From positions 1-64,000 of the forward strand of contig NZ_JACHBD010000010.1 of NCBI RefSeq assembly GCF_014200175.1: a stretch of DNA of 64,000 nt, written 5' to 3'. Both the position numbers and the translations under genes were made by a program. This DNA comes from Rhizobium lentis. Its GTDB lineage: Bacteria > Pseudomonadota > Alphaproteobacteria > Rhizobiales > Rhizobiaceae. The notes under the pieces were generated by a model. It saw only the letters and a list, made by a program, of their open reading frames with translations. It did not search any database and was not told where the DNA came from. Numbering within the stretch: position 1 is the stretch's first letter; the number at the start of each line of letters is the position of its first letter. Below are positions 42,899 through 51,290 of the stretch, piece after piece.

Positions 42899-43423
42899 TC
42901 ACCACATAAGCTCGGTCTCGACCTGCAGCAGGCAAGCCGCAGTAGTTCGCGTATTTTCCATGGCGCCGAATTTGCCTTTGAAGAAAAGCAGCGGTTCATC
43001 GCCGTCGCTTCTCGCGAGCGCCTGAACCCGACCGACGAAAATCGTGTGATCGCCGGCGAGGATTTCGTCGTGGACGATGGCCGAGAACGTGGCAATCGCG
43101 CCGCGGATCACTGGAAGGCCATCGAGAGTGTCGAACAGGTCGTGCAGGTCAGCGTTCGGCTTGCCTGCGAAATGCCACGCCACGGCGCCCATGCCGGAAG
43201 CAAGAACGCTGACGGCGAAGCGGCCCGATTTCTGGATCTTCTCCAGCATTCGCGCCTTCTCGGCAACTGAAATGGCAATCAGTGGCGGATCGAGAGAAAT
43301 CGACATGAACGCGTTCGCGGTCATGCCGTGATCGTGGCCGTCGCAGTGGGTCGTGATGATGTTCACACCGCTCGCGAAGACACCACAGGCGTCGCGAAAC
43401 GTGCGGGGATCAAGCAGTCGCAT
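42899..43423 (-). CDS. NAD(P)H:flavin reductase, partner of the monooxygenase
   Basis: This 174-residue Flavin_Reduct-domain protein (HpaC/TftC-like) has RDACGVFASGVNIITTHCDG near residue 20, TANAFMSISLDPPLIAISV near 40 and a DHTIFVGRVQAL strand near 130, the standard blocks. It supplies FADH2 to a two-component monooxygenase, here almost certainly the HpaB-type enzyme at 44244. The ribosome site GGAGG five bases before the ATG at 43423 decides this start; earlier ATGs give a tail that overlaps the gene upstream. It overlaps the end of the FAD synthetase gene, so the two are co-translated. Confidence 0.88.
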   Translation of the reverse strand: MRLLDPRTFRDACGVFASGVNIITTHCDGHDHGMTANAFMSISLDPPLIAISVAEKARMLEKIQKSGRFAVSVLASGMGAVAWHFAGKPNADLHDLFDTLDGLPVIRGAIATFSAIVHDEILAGDHTIFVGRVQALARSDGDEPLLFFKGKFGAMENTRTTAACLLQVETELMW

Positions 43424-44015
43424 GGTGCCCTCCATTGCCATTGGATACTCGAAACGGCGGAAGCTCCGACCATCCTTCCAGTCGGTCCGCCTCGAGGAAG
43501 CGTCCTGCGGCCCTAAGGGCTCGAATCCGAGTGCTCGATACAACCTCGCCAGACTCGCAGCATATGGCCGGAAGGATGCGAGTATCGAAGTGGCTGGCTA
43601 GCAATGCCGGGTTTCCCTTCTTGCAGGAACCGAAGCGGAAATCCGAGCCGAGCCAAATGACCCGCGGCGAAAGCCGACCGATTTCGCGAATGAAATCATT
43701 TGCTGTGCGGGCCCGATAGGACGCGTCGAAACGGGCGACGACGATGTGATCGGGGCCGAGGGCGCTTATCCGCTCGATTTTCTCATCGATCGAAGTGAGG
43801 GGGCGGGCACCGCACAGCAGAGCCTTGGGAGGCGGATCGAATGTGTAGACGACAGAGGGAACGCCGAGACTTTGCGCATTTAGCACAGCCGACCGGATCA
43901 ACGCCTGATGGCCGCCATGAACCCCGTCGAAGGCTCCGATCGTCAGGGCCGATCCGCAAAGCGTCAATTCTGCCTCATCTTGAATCTGCACATGAATGCG
44001 GGGGTGATGATCCAT
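43410..44015 (-). CDS. FAD synthetase-like protein (RibF N-terminal domain only)
   Basis: This 201-residue adenylyltransferase carries the RibF N-terminal (FAD synthetase) motifs: TIGAFDGVHGGHQALI at residues 25-40 and SSTRIRALRAAG near 170. The C-terminal riboflavin-kinase domain of bacterial RibF is absent. It would therefore turn FMN and ATP into FAD but not make FMN. A strong ribosome site (GGGAGGAG) at proper distance fixes ATG 44015. It heads the minus-strand operon and is joined to the flavin reductase gene, which suggests a dedicated FAD supply for the two-component monooxygenase. Confidence 0.82.
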   Translation of the reverse strand: MDHHPRIHVQIQDEAELTLCGSALTIGAFDGVHGGHQALIRSAVLNAQSLGVPSVVYTFDPPPKALLCGARPLTSIDEKIERISALGPDHIVVARFDASYRARTANDFIREIGRLSPRVIWLGSDFRFGSCKKGNPALLASHFDTRILPAICCESGEVVSSTRIRALRAAGRFLEADRLEGWSELPPFRVSNGNGGHHATA

Positions 44016-44243
44016 GGTCTCCTCCCATGTTCCCAGCCGTGGCGCCTTCTCCAGCGCCATCGATGAGTAAATCTAGCGCCGGACGGCATGCTCTGCGATG
44101 CCTGAAGCGGTATCGCATGATACCTATCAATCGCTCCCTTTAAGCGCATAGTTCTCTCCCTCGGAAAGGGAAGGAGTGCCCTTTCGGATCAAAGCGCCGC
44201 ACCGGCACGCAGCCCACCCGGCCAAAATGGAGGAGTGAACGAC
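44016..44243. promoter_or_regulatory. Divergent promoter region of the aromatic island
   Basis: This 228-base region lies between the minus-strand operon and the monooxygenase gene. It contains two neighbouring inverted repeats: GGCAT-N8-ATGCC at 44085-44102 and the perfect GGTATC-GCAT-GATACC at 44109-44124. They are good candidates for binding the local LysR or another dimeric regulator. Confidence 0.55.
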
Positions 44244-45821
44244 ATGCACAATCTGGCTATCGCGTCCGAGGAGAACGCAAACTCGACCGACGCCTACACT
44301 GGTTCGGAGTTCCTGGAGAGCATTCAGGACGGCCGCGAGATCTACATCTATGGTGAGCGCGTCAAGAACGTCACCGAGCATCCGGCATTTCGGAATTCCG
44401 CGCGCATGGTGGCGCGCTGGTACGATCGCTTCCATGAAAAGAAGAAGGAAATCGGCGTGCTGACCGACACGGGGTCGGGCAAGTTGACGCATCCCTTCTT
44501 TCTCGGCTCCAAAACGAGCGAAGACCTCATCAAGTCACGAGACGCTATTGCCGAGCTGCAGAAGGTCTCCTACGGCTGGATGGGCCGGTCCCCGGACTAC
44601 AAGGCCTCGTTCCTCGGAACGCTGGGTGCGAATTCCGACTTCTACGGCGAATACGCCCAGAATGCGCGTGCCTGGTACGCCCGTACGCAGGAACGGCTCG
44701 ACTACTGGAATCACGCTATCGTCAATCCGCCGATCGACCGTGACCGCCCGATCGAGGAGGTTCGCGACGTCTTCATGCATGTGGAGAAGGAAACGGACAA
44801 GGGGCTCATCGTTTCGGGAGCCAAGGTTGTCGCGACCGGCTCGGCCCTCACGCACTACAATTTCATCGCCCACTACGGCATCCCGATCAAGGACAAGTCC
44901 TTCGCGCTGATCTTTACCGCGCCGATGGACTCGCCAGGCATCAAGCTCATTGCCCGCTCGTCATACGAGTTCAACGCGGCCGCGACCGGATCGCCGTTTG
45001 ACTACCCGCTTTCGAGCCGTCTGGACGAGAACGACTCCATCCTCGTCTTCGACAAGGTCCTGGTGCCCTGGGAGAACATCTTCATCTATGGAGATGTCGA
45101 CAAGATCAACCAGTTCTTCCCGGCATCGGGCTTCGTCCCGCGCTTCACGCTGCATGGCCTTACGCGTCTGTCGGTGAAGCTCGACTTTATCGCAGGCCTC
45201 TTCTCTATGGCTGTCGAAGCAACGGGTTCGAAGGATTTTCGCGGCGTGCAGGCCGGCGTCGGCGAGGTCATCGCGTGGCGCAACACATTTCATGCACTGG
45301 GTGATGCGATGGTGAAGTCGCCCGTTCCGTGGCAGGGAACCGAAGGCTACAACCTGCCGAACCTCAATGCCGGTCTTGCCTATCGCGTGCTGGCCCCGAT
45401 GGCATATCCGCGCATCAAGGAGTTGATCGAGCGTCACGTCGCGAGCGGCCTGATCTATCTGCCGTCTAGTGCTGCGGATTTCGAGAGTGAGGCTATTCGT
45501 CCATACCTCGACCGCTTCGTCCGTGGCTCGAACGGCTATGCCGCGCTGGACCGGGTCAAGCTCCTGAAGCTTCTATGGGATGCCATCGGCACGGAGTTCG
45601 GCGGTCGCCACGAGCTCTACGAGCGCAACTACGCCGGCAACTATGAAAACCTTAGGATCGAGACGTTAGGAGCGGCGACCGTCACCGGCGATCTCGCGTC
45701 CATGCAGTCCTTGGTGAAGGCCTGCATGAGCGAGTACGACCTCTCCGGATGGACGGGTTCTGATCTGATAAACCCGGATGACATCAGCCTCGTCGGCCGA
45801 GGTTCCGTCCAAGCAGCTTAG
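44244..45821 (+). CDS. FADH2-dependent aromatic monooxygenase (4-hydroxyphenylacetate 3-hydroxylase/HpaB family)
   Basis: This 525-residue oxygenase component is of the HpaB/TftD/PheA family, which hydroxylates phenolic substrates ortho to an existing hydroxyl using free FADH2 and O2. Family blocks include HPFFLGSKTSEDLIKSRDAI near residue 75, GWMGRSPDYKASFLGTLG near 110, VGARVVATGSA-like GAKVVATGSALTHYNFIAHYG near 195, and VLVPWENIFIYGD near 275. The start is ATG 44244 (GGAGGAG at good distance); a GTG three codons earlier is too close to the ribosome site. Divergent from the operon holding its flavin reductase. A strong terminator follows. Confidence 0.9.
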   Translation: MHNLAIASEENANSTDAYTGSEFLESIQDGREIYIYGERVKNVTEHPAFRNSARMVARWYDRFHEKKKEIGVLTDTGSGKLTHPFFLGSKTSEDLIKSRDAIAELQKVSYGWMGRSPDYKASFLGTLGANSDFYGEYAQNARAWYARTQERLDYWNHAIVNPPIDRDRPIEEVRDVFMHVEKETDKGLIVSGAKVVATGSALTHYNFIAHYGIPIKDKSFALIFTAPMDSPGIKLIARSSYEFNAAATGSPFDYPLSSRLDENDSILVFDKVLVPWENIFIYGDVDKINQFFPASGFVPRFTLHGLTRLSVKLDFIAGLFSMAVEATGSKDFRGVQAGVGEVIAWRNTFHALGDAMVKSPVPWQGTEGYNLPNLNAGLAYRVLAPMAYPRIKELIERHVASGLIYLPSSAADFESEAIRPYLDRFVRGSNGYAALDRVKLLKLLWDAIGTEFGGRHELYERNYAGNYENLRIETLGAATVTGDLASMQSLVKACMSEYDLSGWTGSDLINPDDISLVGRGSVQAA

Positions 45822-45864
45822 TGGTTCCACTGTGGTTCGGCTTCGCCTGACCATAGCTCCAGAA

Positions 45865-45903
45865 GCCTCCAACCCTTTAGATCAGGGTTGGAGGCATTTC
45901 TTT
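45865..45903 (+). terminator. Terminator of the monooxygenase gene
   Basis: A perfect 12-bp stem (GCCTCCAACCCT / AGGGTTGGAGGC) with a 7-base loop is followed by ATTTCTTT. It lies about 45 bases after the stop. Confidence 0.85.
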
Positions 45904-46663
45904 GCCTCCGTGCTGTTTTCCACACATGCCGCTGTTAGGGCTGGTATGGGCCCAATTCAGACGTTCATTGCCTCGTTGCAGATGACAGCGTAGGTCGAAA
46001 CGAGCCAGCGCTGACTGGGCTGCAGACGACAGCTCTTGTGCTCAAAGCGGAAGAATTCGCCCCTGACAAATGGGTCCCCAGCCGTCTTTCTACACACAGC
46101 TCCAGCATCCTCGGAATCTGGAGGAGGTCACATGGTTTTTACGCGAAATTGCGCTAAGTGACTGTAAAGACGTCCCTTTTTCTGGGTGGGAAATAGCAGC
46201 CATTACGCAGAGGAAACAGGTCCAAAATAACCTGCCCGGGGACCTTGGATTCTCACATGATTTCAATGGCTTAGTTGAAAGACCTTGAATTCCCTCTGTT
46301 TTCCCATCGCGAGCGACCGTGGATGCCACCTTTGTGCCCTGGCTTTGGGCATCAGTCAACCGGCAGGTTGAGCGGTAATTATTACCGCTGTCGGACCTCA
46401 CGTTTTGCAGTGACGCCGCCCTAAGGCGCGCGGCAGCTTTGCGCCCTCTTTCGAGACATTCAGACCGTCCCGTGGATATCCTGAAAGTCGCCGTTCAACT
46501 TTGATGCAATCGGGCGTGGCTAGTCAGATTGCCCGTCCTGCTGAGGCTTGGCGATCGACAATGCCGCGATCGGCAGTTTCCGGCCTCCGCCAGATCTTAC
46601 CTAACTGTCTAAGCGCGGCAATTGTGGATCGCACGAAACCAATCTGATCCACGGTGACATTCG
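45904..46663. other. Non-coding border between aromatic island and defence island
   Basis: This is about 760 bases with no convincing gene; the only sizeable frames are short and unlike any family. It contains dispersed repeat copy 2 (46219-46400). Everything else is unassigned. Confidence 0.6.
46219..46400 (+). repeat. Dispersed intergenic repeat, copy 2
   Basis: The best-preserved copy. It shares long blocks with copy 1 and, more loosely, with copy 3. It ends in a perfect 19-base inverted repeat AGCGGTAATTATTACCGCT (46371-46389). Its minus strand has a continuous frame (roughly NNYRSTCRLTDAQSQGTKVA) that copy 1 shares, so part of it may derive from a coding region. Confidence 0.78.
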
Positions 46664-47428
46664 CTAATGAATGCAACCGATCCACACCGTCCCAAGTCGC
46701 CTTTCGACTGCGGCCTTTAAGTCCTCGGAGCAGCGGTCAGACACTACTAGGCCGAACGGGTTCATCAACGGTTCCGGCAATCCATACTCATCGACTTGAC
46801 CTACAGGCGTCCTACCTGAGAGCGCGTGACGGATGCTCGCCCAAAGGGTCCATGCCAGTTCAATCTCGCCCTCCTGTCCGTCGTAAACGGTGCTCGCCGG
46901 CACGGTCTTTGAGATGACACCCAGCTCGTCAAGAAGCATCGTCGCAACCAGATGCGCGGCACAATCTGCCAGTTGGATACCCGCGACCAATCTTGAATCG
47001 CAACCGTAGGTGACAACCGCACCGGGAGGCATTTCAGCATTTGTTCGCTTCATTCCTTCGTCCAGATAGATTGCCGCGATGTGAGTTTCCTGGGGAAGGT
47101 CGACGCTGGACAAGAGCGTGGCGAGATGCGCCGCGAGTATCGCTCGCTCCGCGATAGGGCAAACGGCCAATGCGATCTTGCAGTGACGCAGGATGAGTTG
47201 AAGGCGCTGTCGCAATTCCTGTGCTGCCGGGTTGTCACGCATTGCCATGCTGCTTTTGAACTCGTCGCGAGAAGGATCGAAGCCGCAAGCCAACAGGCTT
47301 TGAACGACTTGTTCCTGAACGTCGCCTTCGGAACACACCGCAGCCACAACGATGAAGTGTCCACGATCATGGATGCTTTCATCCACGAAGACATGCATGC
47401 CGGCAGGGGTTCTGTGTACCTGGCTCAA
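46664..47428 (-). CDS. DUF3800-like protein
   Basis: This 254-residue protein has an N-terminal HVFVDESIHDRGHFIVVAAV and a later GCDSRLVAGIQLADCAAHLVA. They match the two conserved acidic blocks (FVDES... and QLADxxA) of DUF3800, an RNase H-like fold linked with mobile and defence loci. The likely start is a TTG (47428) that overlaps the previous stop; an ATG at 47398 right before the VDES block is an alternative. It is translationally coupled to the nucleotidyltransferase upstream. Function in this setting unknown. Confidence 0.72.
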   Translation of the reverse strand: MSQVHRTPAGMHVFVDESIHDRGHFIVVAAVCSEGDVQEQVVQSLLACGFDPSRDEFKSSMAMRDNPAAQELRQRLQLILRHCKIALAVCPIAERAILAAHLATLLSSVDLPQETHIAAIYLDEGMKRTNAEMPPGAVVTYGCDSRLVAGIQLADCAAHLVATMLLDELGVISKTVPASTVYDGQEGEIELAWTLWASIRHALSGRTPVGQVDEYGLPEPLMNPFGLVVSDRCSEDLKAAVERRLGTVWIGCIH

Positions 47429-48819
47429 AATACGCGGTATCCAATGCGACCGCCGCAGCGATAGCCGTCTGGCGACTTGTGTTCATTTAGCGTGAGAGAC
47501 TGGGTCTTTCGCGTGAATACCTTCTGGCAGTAAGGACATTGGACTTTGTGGGTTTGCTCAAAACCGCTCCAGCCTCGCAGCGCCTCAACCCTCGGAATCG
47601 ATCTCGTAGTCGTTCTTGTGGCGCCGCGAGCGCCGTCGCTGAAGGGCTTGCCAAAATAGGCTTTACGCGCCTCCTCGCCGGCCTTTGACAGTTCAATTTC
47701 AAATTGGGGCTCGAAAGTCTCGGCGAGAACCGACAGCGCTTCAACATCAGTGTTCACAAAAGTCTTGATGCTGGGGCCGCGCGTCCTGTCCCAGGCATAG
47801 AAGTATTCCCGCGCCGGCTTCCCTTGCGCCTTCTTGTAGGAAAGAGAGTACGGCTCGATCACCCGCTCGACGCCATGGTAGCGGATCTTCATAAGCTTCC
47901 TGGTCGCGCCGGCCTCCATGATGAGGTTGCGGTGTTCAGGACCGTAGTAAAGCTGCTCTCCCCACCCGCCGGTACCAATCCCACCAAATAGCTGCTCGAT
48001 GGCATCCTTGAACCCTTCCGTCGCGTGGCTGAAATCGAAGCGCGTCGCTTTCGGACATTTTATGTACTTGTCCCAAACGCCGCCGAAGAACGTCATGGGT
48101 ATGCCAAGCAATATGCTTTTAGCCGCGGCTGGGCTGGCACTGAAAATGGTCTTGTCCAGGAACGTACGCAGGACCAATCCGCGGTCCAGATCGATAGAAC
48201 GGTCGATGAATGTCGAGTAGACCAGATCAAATAGGTCGTGGGAGTGACGGCGTTGGATGAGGCACTTTAGTTTGCTGGCAATCACCTCCTCCAGTGCCAT
48301 ACAGGTAATGTCGGCCGAACAAGCTTCTGCGTCAGAGTATGGATGGATAAGCTTCCGGCTGGTAGCAGGCAGATGAAGGCGATCGAAGTCGGTCACATCG
48401 ACTTTAACACTAATGGTCAGATCGTCTTGAGCGCCAAAGAAGTCAGTGAAGTAGACCCGTCCTTTGTAAGAGTGGCGCGTGCTGTCCACCATCGGACCGC
48501 GCTCAAAGGTGTTCCGATCAACCACAAACTCCACGCCGCATGCGGCCTGTGCACTGAGACAAGCGTTGTTGATTTCAATGGCGGTGAGCTCGGCATCTAC
48601 TGCGTCACCTACGGAGAAGTCCAAGTCAGTAGAGAAACGGGTATCGGGATAGTATGCTTTGCGCAGGCAGTTGCCGCCTTTGAACACCAGGCGGGCACGC
48701 AGGTAATCATTTTCGTAAATTGATTTTAGCAGCCATCCAAAAACGTAATCGCGTTCGACATTTGGATGATGGATGTCGAACTCGATCGCCTTGGCCTTTA
48801 TTTCGTTCGGGCTGATCAT
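47425..48819 (-). CDS. AbiEii-like nucleotidyltransferase fused to WYL-like and zinc-finger segments
   Basis: This 464-residue protein has the AbiEii/AbiGii nucleotidyltransferase core: VFKGGNCLRKAYYPDTRFSTDLDFS at 45-69, with the G-G-x-x-L-R-K and D-x-D motifs, and the VIASKLKCLIQRRHSHDLFDL helix near 180. Unlike plain AbiEii toxins (about 300 aa), it continues with a WYL-like stretch (MKIRYHGVERVIEPYSLSYKK, around 315-335) and ends in a zinc finger (CPYCQKVF...CGG). AbiEii toxins transfer nucleotides to tRNA or other targets and are usually held by AbiEi, but no AbiEi is obvious here. Start ATG 48819 is the likeliest; a TTG further upstream is possible. Confidence 0.8.
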   Translation of the reverse strand: MISPNEIKAKAIEFDIHHPNVERDYVFGWLLKSIYENDYLRARLVFKGGNCLRKAYYPDTRFSTDLDFSVGDAVDAELTAIEINNACLSAQAACGVEFVVDRNTFERGPMVDSTRHSYKGRVYFTDFFGAQDDLTISVKVDVTDFDRLHLPATSRKLIHPYSDAEACSADITCMALEEVIASKLKCLIQRRHSHDLFDLVYSTFIDRSIDLDRGLVLRTFLDKTIFSASPAAAKSILLGIPMTFFGGVWDKYIKCPKATRFDFSHATEGFKDAIEQLFGGIGTGGWGEQLYYGPEHRNLIMEAGATRKLMKIRYHGVERVIEPYSLSYKKAQGKPAREYFYAWDRTRGPSIKTFVNTDVEALSVLAETFEPQFEIELSKAGEEARKAYFGKPFSDGARGATRTTTRSIPRVEALRGWSGFEQTHKVQCPYCQKVFTRKTQSLTLNEHKSPDGYRCGGRIGYRVF

Positions 48820-49302
48820 TCGACGAACATACTTATGTTTAGATACGCCTGTCGAGTAGTAGACCGCAACTTCCACCAAAAGAGTATCGAGCGTCCTTGA
48901 CCCTGTTTTGCGTAAGCGGTCGGCCTATCGTTCTGCTTCGCGCCCCCATTTCGGACGTTCAGACGGCCTTCGAAATTTCCTCGTAGCTCCCGTTTGGCGT
49001 ACGCGTCCTGAATGTCTAGCTCGGGGTGGGAAGCCCACTGACGCCATTTTAGCTGACTAAGAGGGGTCAGACATTTCGCTATCCGCGCGGCGCTGGCCAC
49101 CGAAATAGTCAGGGACACCTAGTAAATTTCTCTTTCGGCTTGGCCCTTCTCATGGTCTGTCGGCTGCCGGCGCAATGTCATTTCCTGTGATGCCGACGAG
49201 AATGACCGTGAGCGACGCTCAGGCGCTGACCTCGCGCGGTCTCAGGGCGCAGGTGCCATCAGGCTCGATACCGTGCATAGGCAAGCGTTTCGATGCCCGA
49301 TA
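48820..49302. other. Stretch upstream of the AbiEii-like gene
   Basis: This is about 480 bases with no confident gene. A minus-strand frame (48816-49118, GTG start) of 100 residues ends with a stop that overlaps the AbiEii-like start (ATGA). That is the position expected for an antitoxin, but it has no recognisable domain and a poor start. The remainder is unassigned. Confidence 0.45.
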
Positions 49303-50832
49303 CTAGAGTTCGTCGGCTACGAATCTGGGAACTTCGCTTTCGCCTCCGCACGTCCTGCAGAACTCGGGCTCGTGGCCCCGGCAGATAGGGCACTTGACCA
49401 TCTTGTAGTCGCGCGAATCTACTTGATCGGCCTGGGCCTGGTCTAGCTCACCCTCACCGCCGCACGCCCGGCAAGGACGGTCGTGCCATTCGCCAGACCC
49501 GGTACAGATCGGACATGCGACTCGTCGGTAATCCCTTACGTCCACCCGTTCAGTGAACCGGCGCTCCATCTGCCGGTCCCCTCGGCACTCGGGACATTCC
49601 TCGCCACGGAAAGTTCCCGTGCCTTCGCAAAGCGGGCAGTCGACCAGCGCGTAGTCGCGTACGTCGATCCGGTCCCGCTGTCGTCGCTCCACCTGACCCT
49701 CGCCCGCGCAGGGGTGGCAGGGCTCACCGCGCAGGTTGCCAGTGCCTTCGCAAACTGGGCAGTCCACTTCGGCCCAGTCTCCCACATCGACCTGGTCCGC
49801 GTAGCGGCGCTCCATCATTCTCTCGCCACTGCAGGCCGGGCATTGGTCGCCCTCGAATGTGCCGCTCCCGTCGCAGAGTGGGCAGGGGACCGACGCGTAC
49901 CGCTCGAGGTCAACGGCTTGGGCCTCGGACTCGGTCAATTCCGCCTCGCCTCCGCAGGCCGGGCAGTCCTCGTGGTTATAGTGGCCTTTTCCCTTGCACA
50001 GCGGGCAGTTTACGTAGCCTGCTCGGCGGGCATATTCCGCCTTCACCGCCACTGCCAGGTTCAGGGTAGTGCCAATATGTTTGGCAGTGGTCTTACTTTT
50101 TGCCAGCGCTACGAACTGCGGCTTCATCGCTTCGAACGCCGCATAGTCCGGGTCCGCCTTGGAGGTAGGCGCCATCTTCGACACTTGGCCCAGGGCGCCC
50201 TTTGCCAGTTTCGCGACAGCGGCCACTTCTTCGGGTGTGGAAGCGGCCGTCAGTTGCGCATTCAGACTTTCGCACGCCTTGAGCACGGTGAAGAGGCTGC
50301 CCGTTATCTCTGCTTGCAATTCCCAAAGCGCGCGGCGGTAGTATGTCATCGCCTGCTTGAAGGCGCCAACGAATTTGGCGCTCTCCGGCTTGGGTCCGTA
50401 GCTGTTCTTGTCGAACTTCGTGTGGTGATTGGCGCAAAGCCATATCAAGTTCTCAGGGTGGTTATTCTTGGACTTGGAAACTGGAGTGATATGTGCGGCC
50501 TCGCAAGAGTCCGCGTTGACGTGGCATATCGCGCATACCCCACCAGCCTCTTCCCTGATCTCCTGCTTAATGCCCTCCGGCACCGGCGGGCGCGCGCCGG
50601 CCTTCGAAGGCCAAGGTAGCTTCAACCAATCGTTGAAGCCGTCGAGCTCAGCCCGCCTAATGTAGAGACGCCCATCCGCCTTGCGGGCTTTGAGCTTGCG
50701 GTCGGAATCTGGCTTGGGGGCATAGCTCACGAACCAGCGAAGCAGCTTGGGCGACAAGCCCACGTGGGACGCGGCTTGAAACTCGTTAAGCTCGTCAGCC
50801 TCTTTCGTACTCAAGGGCTTCGCAGCTTTCAT
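49303..50832 (-). CDS. HNH endonuclease with six tandem zinc modules
   Basis: This 509-residue protein has three parts. Residues 1-75 hold a helix-turn-helix-like segment (FQAASHVGLSPKLLRWF ... GRLYIRRAELDGF). An HNH nuclease motif follows near residues 98-140 (CAICH ... AAHITPVSKS ... ENLIWLCANHH). A helical linker leads to six cysteine modules from residue 274 to the end. The first five repeat with an exact 41-residue period: each has two CxxC pairs separated by 11 residues (VxCPxCxGxG... CPxC). The modules resemble DnaJ central zinc-binding repeats. Substrate and role unknown; the nuclease fold suggests cleavage of nucleic acid guided by the zinc array. Confidence 0.85.
   Translation of the reverse strand: MKAAKPLSTKEADELNEFQAASHVGLSPKLLRWFVSYAPKPDSDRKLKARKADGRLYIRRAELDGFNDWLKLPWPSKAGARPPVPEGIKQEIREEAGGVCAICHVNADSCEAAHITPVSKSKNNHPENLIWLCANHHTKFDKNSYGPKPESAKFVGAFKQAMTYYRRALWELQAEITGSLFTVLKACESLNAQLTAASTPEEVAAVAKLAKGALGQVSKMAPTSKADPDYAAFEAMKPQFVALAKSKTTAKHIGTTLNLAVAVKAEYARRAGYVNCPLCKGKGHYNHEDCPACGGEAELTESEAQAVDLERYASVPCPLCDGSGTFEGDQCPACSGERMMERRYADQVDVGDWAEVDCPVCEGTGNLRGEPCHPCAGEGQVERRQRDRIDVRDYALVDCPLCEGTGTFRGEECPECRGDRQMERRFTERVDVRDYRRVACPICTGSGEWHDRPCRACGGEGELDQAQADQVDSRDYKMVKCPICRGHEPEFCRTCGGESEVPRFVADEL
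49306..50013 (-). repeat. Tandem 123-bp coding repeat array (zinc modules)
   Basis: Five units of 41 codons (123 bases) and a shortened sixth encode the zinc modules of the HNH protein. Protein spacing is strictly regular. DNA units differ enough to argue for an old or selected array. Confidence 0.85.
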
Positions 50833-51290
50833 GGCAATACCGCACTAAGGCAAACTACGACCACCTGTGCCTCCCCGAAAGTGAACCAAAGCCAGCACCA
50901 CTTAGGAATCGCCCGCAAGGGACCGGCTCAACCGCAGCGTTGTATATGGAGTGCCAGCGATTACAAGAGGAGCGGCGACTGAACAGCAGTCCGGCTCGCG
51001 TCCGGAGAAATGCAAATCCGCGACTTTTCCAAGTCTATCCGTGCCAAGTGAGTGTCGGCGCTCCGCCGAACACCCTGAGCGACACCACCAGCTTGAGGCA
51101 ATATCGAAGAGCGTCAATGACCGAAGCGAGCGCACGCCACTAATGCTGCTTTCAGGACTGTCGAGCTTGTTTCTGAATGGCCGATATGGGTCGTAAGCCG
51201 CGATCGGCAGATAGGCATTGAACTGCAGCTATTTCGGATCACGTTCTGGAAACGGATTCCGTCGGCGACCTTTTGAGGGCCTCAGAATGA
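50833..51290. other. Intergenic stretch between ATPase and HNH genes
   Basis: This is about 460 bases with no recognisable gene. Short frames here match nothing. It must contain the HNH gene's promoter if that gene is not read from the ATPase gene upstream. Confidence 0.45.

Noticed and set aside
42179..43270. Plus-strand open frame of 363 codons
   Set aside because: Antisense to the ring-cleaving dioxygenase and flavin reductase, both with intact conserved residues.
49306..50013. CRISPR-like regular repeats
   Set aside because: The 123-base period is coding (41 codons with conserved cysteines); no short direct repeats with unique spacers were found.
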